Shown in pieces: positions 62,723 through 64,000 of a stretch of DNA of 64,000 nt (positions are counted from its first letter, which is position 1; every line of letters starts with the position of its first letter). The position numbers and the translations under genes were made by a program. The stretch lies in assembly GCA_934045905.1 (NCBI GenBank), contig OW203761.1, positions 36,787,321 through 36,851,320 of the forward strand, read 5' to 3'. The DNA comes from Leuctra nigra. Its lineage: Eukaryota; Arthropoda; Insecta; Plecoptera; Leuctridae. The notes beneath the pieces are model-generated. The model was given only the letters and a program-made list of their open reading frames with translations. It had not been told where the DNA came from and searched no databases.

Positions 62723-64000
62723 ATGAGAGTTGTTTATTTAGATACCAGGAAGTGGCTAAACCGAGCATTCAAGTACGTCGAACATCGCCGACAAATGTCA
62801 TCTAGTGGTAAGCGGAGAGTCGTCGTGACCGGAATGGGTGTTGTATCGCCTCTTGGCTGCGGCCTTCAGCATTCTTGGAAGAGCTTACTGAACGGAGAAT
62901 GTGGAATATCCCTTCTCCCCGAAGAATACAGAAACTTACCCTGTCACATCGCAGCTACGGTGAAACGAGGAACTGAACCTGGTCAATTAGACATATTAAA
63001 ATATTTTACGAAAAGTGATTTGAGATCTATGGCTCCAGCCACCCAGTTTGCTTTGATAGCAGCTGGTGAAGCTTTAAAAGATGCCAATTGGCTTCCCAAT
63101 GATGAAAAGTCCAAACTTATGACTGGGGTTGCAGTAGGTATGGGAATGGTCGATTTAGTGGACATCTGCGAAACTGCTGAAGCATTAAAGAAGAGTTACA
63201 ACAGAGTAAGCCCGTTCTTTGTACCTCGCATTCTGCTCAACATGGCTGCAGGACAGATCAGCATGAAGTATGGGTTCCGCGGTCCCAACCACTCGGTATC
63301 GACAGCCTGTGCCACTGGCGCTCATGCCATCGGTGATGCATTCCGCTTCATACAATACGGGGATGCAGACGTTATGGTGTGCGGTGGAGCAGAAGCATGC
63401 ATCAGTCCTCTCTCTATCGCCGCATTCTGTCGCCTACGAGCTTTGAGCACGTCTTTCAACACCGACCCTCAGAAAGCTTCGAGGCCGTTTGATATAGATC
63501 GTGATGGATTCGTGATGGGAGAGGGTTCTGCGATTCTGGTGTTGGAAGACCTCGACCATGCTTTGTCAAGAAAAGCTCGTATTTACGCAGAGATTCTCGG
63601 CTATGGCTTGTCAGGTGATGCTTCTCATTTGACAGCTCCAAAAGAAGACGGAAGCGGTGCCATTTTAGCAATGTCGCGAGCCCTCCACAATGCAAACCTT
63701 AGACCTCAAGATATTGGATACATCAACGCCCATGCAACGTCAACACCTGTAGGAGATGCCATAGAAACAACTGCAATTAAAACTTTGTTTAATGATCATT
63801 CATCAAGATTAGCCGTTTCATCAACAAAAGGTGCTCATGGACATTTGTTGGGATCTGCCGGAAATCTAGAAGCCGTTTTTACCATAATGGCGTGTTTCAC
63901 TGGGTGGATACCACCGACTTTAAATGTTAATAATCTTGCAGAAGGAATGGACCTCAATTTTGTGGCTGGTGTTAAACAGCAGTGGGAGACGAGTGAAAAT
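62723..64000 (+). CDS. OXSM: Mitochondrial 3-oxoacyl-[ACP] synthase (KAS I/II type), 3' end outside window
   Basis: This enzyme condenses malonyl-ACP with a growing acyl-ACP in mitochondrial type II fatty acid synthesis, which supplies the octanoyl precursor of lipoate. An uninterrupted frame of 426 codons runs from the ATG at 62723 to the window end; the family is about 460 aa, so roughly 35 residues are missing. Residues 1-30 are basic and lack acidic clusters, as in a mitochondrial presequence. The condensing-enzyme core begins RRVVVTGMGVVSPLG. The nucleophile is Cys196 in STACATGAH. The catalytic histidines are His337 in NAHATSTPVGD and His374 in TKGAHGHLLGSAG, with Lys369. The ATG lies immediately after an acceptor (TTTAATTCCAG), so an upstream non-coding exon or splicing from SBDS is implied. 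Confidence 0.96.
   Translation, partial: MRVVYLDTRKWLNRAFKYVEHRRQMSSSGKRRVVVTGMGVVSPLGCGLQHSWKSLLNGECGISLLPEEYRNLPCHIAATVKRGTEPGQLDILKYFTKSDLRSMAPATQFALIAAGEALKDANWLPNDEKSKLMTGVAVGMGMVDLVDICETAEALKKSYNRVSPFFVPRILLNMAAGQISMKYGFRGPNHSVSTACATGAHAIGDAFRFIQYGDADVMVCGGAEACISPLSIAAFCRLRALSTSFNTDPQKASRPFDIDRDGFVMGEGSAILVLEDLDHALSRKARIYAEILGYGLSGDASHLTAPKEDGSGAILAMSRALHNANLRPQDIGYINAHATSTPVGDAIETTAIKTLFNDHSSRLAVSSTKGAHGHLLGSAGNLEAVFTIMACFTGWIPPTLNVNNLAEGMDLNFVAGVKQQWETSEN

Overview
This is eukaryotic nuclear DNA from an arthropod, most likely an insect. It has GT-AG introns, long AT-rich non-coding tracts, hAT- and mariner-type DNA transposons, an LTR retrotransposon, and three recognisable conserved animal genes. 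The species cannot be fixed from the sequence alone.

The minus strand from about 61.0 kb to the left edge carries the 5' part of slingshot (ssh), the actin-regulatory cofilin phosphatase. Five consecutive coding exons were found by family similarity and splice-phase bookkeeping: 60985-60923, 40836-40781, 21033-20874, 7773-7595 and 4128-4063. Together they give about 174 codons of the conserved N-terminal region. The catalytic phosphatase domain must lie beyond base 1. A candidate alternative first exon is at 60302-60069. Introns make up more than 90% of the window.

The plus strand from 61.37 kb to the right edge has two compact housekeeping genes in tandem. SBDS (61370-62309, three exons, 252 aa) is a 60S ribosome maturation factor. 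OXSM (62723 to beyond 64000) is the mitochondrial 3-oxoacyl-ACP synthase; 426 codons are seen and the 3' end is off the window. SBDS and slingshot are head to head, with 384 bp between their start codons. SBDS and OXSM are unusually arranged: a donor-like site lies 2 nt after the SBDS stop and a good acceptor abuts the OXSM ATG, so a spliced read-through mRNA would read TAA-AG-ATG.

The slingshot introns are rich in repeats. There is a young gag-only LTR retrotransposon (9140-12406, LTRs that read as identical, TSD AGGT), two hAT-type non-autonomous elements with 8-bp duplications (18647-19746, 53455-53931), a pair of related TA-flanked MITEs (38341-38550, 57467-57675), further palindromic MITEs, tRNA-like SINE heads, and about ten minisatellite families with units of about 33 to 154 bp. 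The most striking is 22 near-identical copies of a 139-bp unit (49081-52138). Several arrays with unit lengths divisible by three create long spurious ORFs. A 110-bp tandem duplication copies the acceptor and first 66 nt of slingshot exon 4. I saw no CRISPR array, rRNA or intact tRNA.
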